Virus record (IMG/VR): IMGVR_UViG_3300010430_000420
Span: 1 to 25,490 of that record
DNA from: a virus
Direction: 5' to 3' (one strand)
DNA: 25,490 bases
Part shown: piece after piece, positions 23,289-25,490 of the stretch
How positions within the stretch are numbered: position 1 is the first letter of the stretch
Layout: the number at the start of each line of letters is the position of its first letter
Notes under the pieces: generated by a model
Told to the model about the DNA's origin: nothing
Databases searched by the model: none
Seen by the model: the letters and a program-made list of their open reading frames with translations, nothing else
Program-made: the position numbers and the translations under genes

Positions 23289-25490
23289 ATGGCAGATAAC
23301 ACACTAACCGTATCATCAACCAATACAACTAGTTTGTATGGAGGGCAAGGATCAGCATTTCCAGCACCACCAGGTGATATTGTAATTAACGGTGATTTAG
23401 AAATACGCGGATGTGATTTAACTAGTCCTTGTGCAGATTTTAATTTATTAAATGTATCTCCAACAACAATTAACTTTGGTGGTAATGCAAACTTAAACAT
23501 GGGTAAAGCTGGTGGAACTACAACACTTAGAAGCGGAACACTAGTTGGTACAGAAACAACACAAAACGCTTACAACAGCGTAGCAACAACACTTAACATT
23601 GGTGGAACAGCTACTACACTTAACGTAGGCGCAGGCACTGGAACAGCTACTATAGGTAATCCAACAGTAGTAGGATCAAGTGCTTCACAGGATTTATACA
23701 ACACAACTGCAACAACATTAAACTTTGGTGGTGCGGCAACTGCACTTAATGTAGGTGCTAATAGTGGAACACTTACTATTGGTAATCCAACAGTAGTAGG
23801 AACACAAGCAACACAAAACTTATACAACACAACTGCAACATCACTTAATTTAGGTGGAGAGGCTACTGCAATTACAGTAGGCGCAGGCACTGGAACACTT
23901 ACTGTTAATAATCCAAATATTGCTGGTACTAACACTACACAAAACTTATTCAATACATTTACAGATACACTTAATATTGGTCAAGCCGCTACTACAGTTA
24001 GAATTGGTGCTAATAGTGCTACTCTTGGCATAGGAACAAACTTACAAATTGAATATGATCAAAACAACAACAGATTAAGCTCTCCACAGTTTGAATCTAA
24101 CAGTGGTAACGAAACACAATTAACTGTTAAAGGTCCTAATGACACTACATCAGCACAAGGTACACTTGAAGTATTCAACAAAGAAGACATGCAAAATGGT
24201 AAGTTTATCAGCGTGGAGTCCAATGGAGAAGCTGGTGCTAATGCTGGTTGGCCTTTTGCAATTAAAACAGGAACATATACTGCTAACGTACTAGCCGCAA
24301 GCAACAACATTATTTCATTTATAGATGGAACCACTAGATATGCAACAATTAACCCTGCTGGTCCAACACTTGCTACAGACCTTGTAACAAAAGCATATGC
24401 TGATAGCAGTGATGACAATACAACATATACAATTAATGCAGGTACAAATGCAGGTGGTGCTGACTTAAACTTAGTTGGTAGTGATGCAAGTACAGATACT
24501 ATATTATATGCATCTGGCACAGGTATATCAGTTGTACAAACAGACGTAAACACAATTACTACTTCTCTTAACGCAGATATTAATGACTTAAATGACGTTG
24601 ATATTACTGCAGGCGATGCTGGCGACTTGTTAACATATGACGGTGCTGATTGGATTAACAGTAAATCAATAAGTGGCAATGATTCTTATAGATTTACAAG
24701 AGCAACTGGTGGTACTGGTAGTAATGCTATGTTCTTCCTTAGAAGAACACGTACTGGAGGCAATGCCGCTAACTTCCAAGGACCTTGGTTTGTTGGTGAA
24801 TATGGTGCTGATAACTTAACAAATGCTCCTATTGCTTCAATGAACTTCTTGTATCAAACAAGCACAGGATCAGGTAACGTAGTTAGATTTACAAGCCATC
24901 CAGGTTCAACTGGTACATCAGATAGGATTGCACAATTCAAGCGTGGTGACTTTACTTTTTATAAAGACCTCAACACTGGCTTAGGCACAACAAACGTAGC
25001 ATTGGCAAATATAGCAACCTCAGGTACTACTATTACAGGTACTGCCGCAAGTCAGATTTCAGTATCTAATGCTAGTGGCTCATCATTCCAACCAATCTTT
25101 ATTTTAGAAAGAAACAGAACCAACAACACCGTACCAAATAATGGTGACAGAGGTGACTTTAGAATTCAAATTAGTGGTAGCACTACTGAATACAACATTG
25201 GTAAAGTTGAAGGTGTGTTTAATAATGCTGGCAACCATGAACTAAGTTTAAACGTTTTTGATGGTACTTCTGGCTCAGGTGCTATTTCAACACAAGTTAT
25301 TAAAACTACAAGAAAAGAAACAAACATTACACATATCCCAAGTGCTGGTGGTGCACCTGCAGACGTAGCTACGTTTAACAGAGACGTAATTACATTTACA
25401 AGTCCAGTACAATTTCCAAGTTATATTGCGGCGGATGCTCCGGCAAGTGGTTTATCAGGACAGCAAATTTCTATTAGCGATAGTACGCCA
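23289..25490 (+). CDS. Tail fibre protein (3' end missing)
   Basis: An open frame of 734 codons starts at ATG 23289, with TAAGGA (23274-23279) overlapping the adaptor stop, and runs off the end without a stop. Parts in order: a Gly/Pro-rich N-terminus with GDIVINGDLEIRGCDL (about 29-45), probably the virion anchor; four and a half tandem repeats of about 42 residues (about 59-249); a segment with LATDLVTKAYADSS (about 355-370), of the DLVTKxYVD type common in trimeric phage fibres; NDLNDVDITAGDAGDLLTYDGADWI (about 434-458), a motif frequent in cyanophage-type fibres; and further Ser/Thr/Gly/Asn-rich beta sequence. The receptor-binding tip is outside the window. Confidence 0.85.
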   Translation, partial: MADNTLTVSSTNTTSLYGGQGSAFPAPPGDIVINGDLEIRGCDLTSPCADFNLLNVSPTTINFGGNANLNMGKAGGTTTLRSGTLVGTETTQNAYNSVATTLNIGGTATTLNVGAGTGTATIGNPTVVGSSASQDLYNTTATTLNFGGAATALNVGANSGTLTIGNPTVVGTQATQNLYNTTATSLNLGGEATAITVGAGTGTLTVNNPNIAGTNTTQNLFNTFTDTLNIGQAATTVRIGANSATLGIGTNLQIEYDQNNNRLSSPQFESNSGNETQLTVKGPNDTTSAQGTLEVFNKEDMQNGKFISVESNGEAGANAGWPFAIKTGTYTANVLAASNNIISFIDGTTRYATINPAGPTLATDLVTKAYADSSDDNTTYTINAGTNAGGADLNLVGSDASTDTILYASGTGISVVQTDVNTITTSLNADINDLNDVDITAGDAGDLLTYDGADWINSKSISGNDSYRFTRATGGTGSNAMFFLRRTRTGGNAANFQGPWFVGEYGADNLTNAPIASMNFLYQTSTGSGNVVRFTSHPGSTGTSDRIAQFKRGDFTFYKDLNTGLGTTNVALANIATSGTTITGTAASQISVSNASGSSFQPIFILERNRTNNTVPNNGDRGDFRIQISGSTTEYNIGKVEGVFNNAGNHELSLNVFDGTSGSGAISTQVIKTTRKETNITHIPSAGGAPADVATFNRDVITFTSPVQFPSYIAADAPASGLSGQQISISDSTP
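23463..24035 (+). repeat. Tandem ~126-bp repeats in the fibre gene
   Basis: The protein-level copies lie at 23463-23585 (41 aa, degenerate), 23586-23711, 23712-23837 and 23838-23963 (42 aa each), with a partial copy at 23964-24035. The consensus features are TLNxGGxAT, VGAxxGTxTIGNPTVVG and a closing TQNLYNTTA. This is a regular beta-repeat shaft, probably intertwined in a trimer. Confidence 0.9.

Noticed and set aside
23463-24035. CRISPR-like repeat array
   Set aside because: The repeats are in-frame, contiguous and diverged, without spacers; they encode a fibre shaft.
23570-24679. Long minus-strand open frames opposite the fibre gene (23570-23953, 24059-24679)
   Set aside because: They mirror the repetitive, A-rich fibre coding sequence, have low-complexity products (Val/Pro repeats), and have no ribosome site or promoter.

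Overview
This window is a stretch of an AT-rich double-stranded DNA phage genome. It carries most of the late (virion) gene cluster of a tailed phage of podovirus type: terminase large subunit, P22-like portal, scaffold, DUF5309/SU10-type major capsid protein, head-tail adaptor, a beta-propeller-like tail protein, several internal/ejection-type proteins and a tail fibre. There is no integrase, repressor, CRISPR or insertion sequence. The style of the fibre and of several small proteins resembles uncultured marine phages, but this is an impression and the host cannot be named. Both ends are cut inside genes: the first gene lacks its 5' end and the fibre lacks its 3' end.

Layout. Positions 1-435 are the end of a possible ATP-grasp-like gene. 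A strong host-type sigma70 promoter overlaps its stop codon and precedes a 33-residue membrane peptide and a tRNA-Gln(UUG). The late module starts at about 700: a beta-propeller tail (nozzle-like) protein and a second tail protein, then four ejection/internal-virion-type proteins (221, 248, 1075 and 351 residues), then a Dps/ferritin-like protein. One GNAT-like gene runs on the minus strand and ends tail-to-tail with the Dps gene. From 11613 come a possible small terminase, four small proteins (one very basic, two sharing the decapeptide NVGRGPTKGN, one proline-rich) and three unknown proteins. The packaging/head block follows: TerL, portal, a small unknown protein, scaffold and major capsid protein. 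The capsid gene is closed by the only strong intrinsic terminator in the window. Beyond it lie an unknown 196-residue protein, the adaptor and the fibre.

Regulation. A TAAATA-core motif with the T4-late look (TATAAATA, GATAAATA, CATAAATA, or NCTAAATA variants) sits just upstream of eight plus-strand genes and of the single minus-strand gene, and is almost absent inside genes. I read these as late promoters for a phage-encoded gp55-like sigma, which is not in this window. Two of them are placed so that the expected transcription start is the A of the ATG, and neither of those genes has a Shine-Dalgarno sequence; this suggests leaderless mRNAs.

Other unexplained structure. By hand count the pentamer GCWGC occurs only three times in 25.5 kb, each time as GCWGCCGG, while GCSGC occurs about 60 times. 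A small Ig-like/beta module recurs across three tail proteins. These, the promoters and the Dps gene are the points most worth following up.
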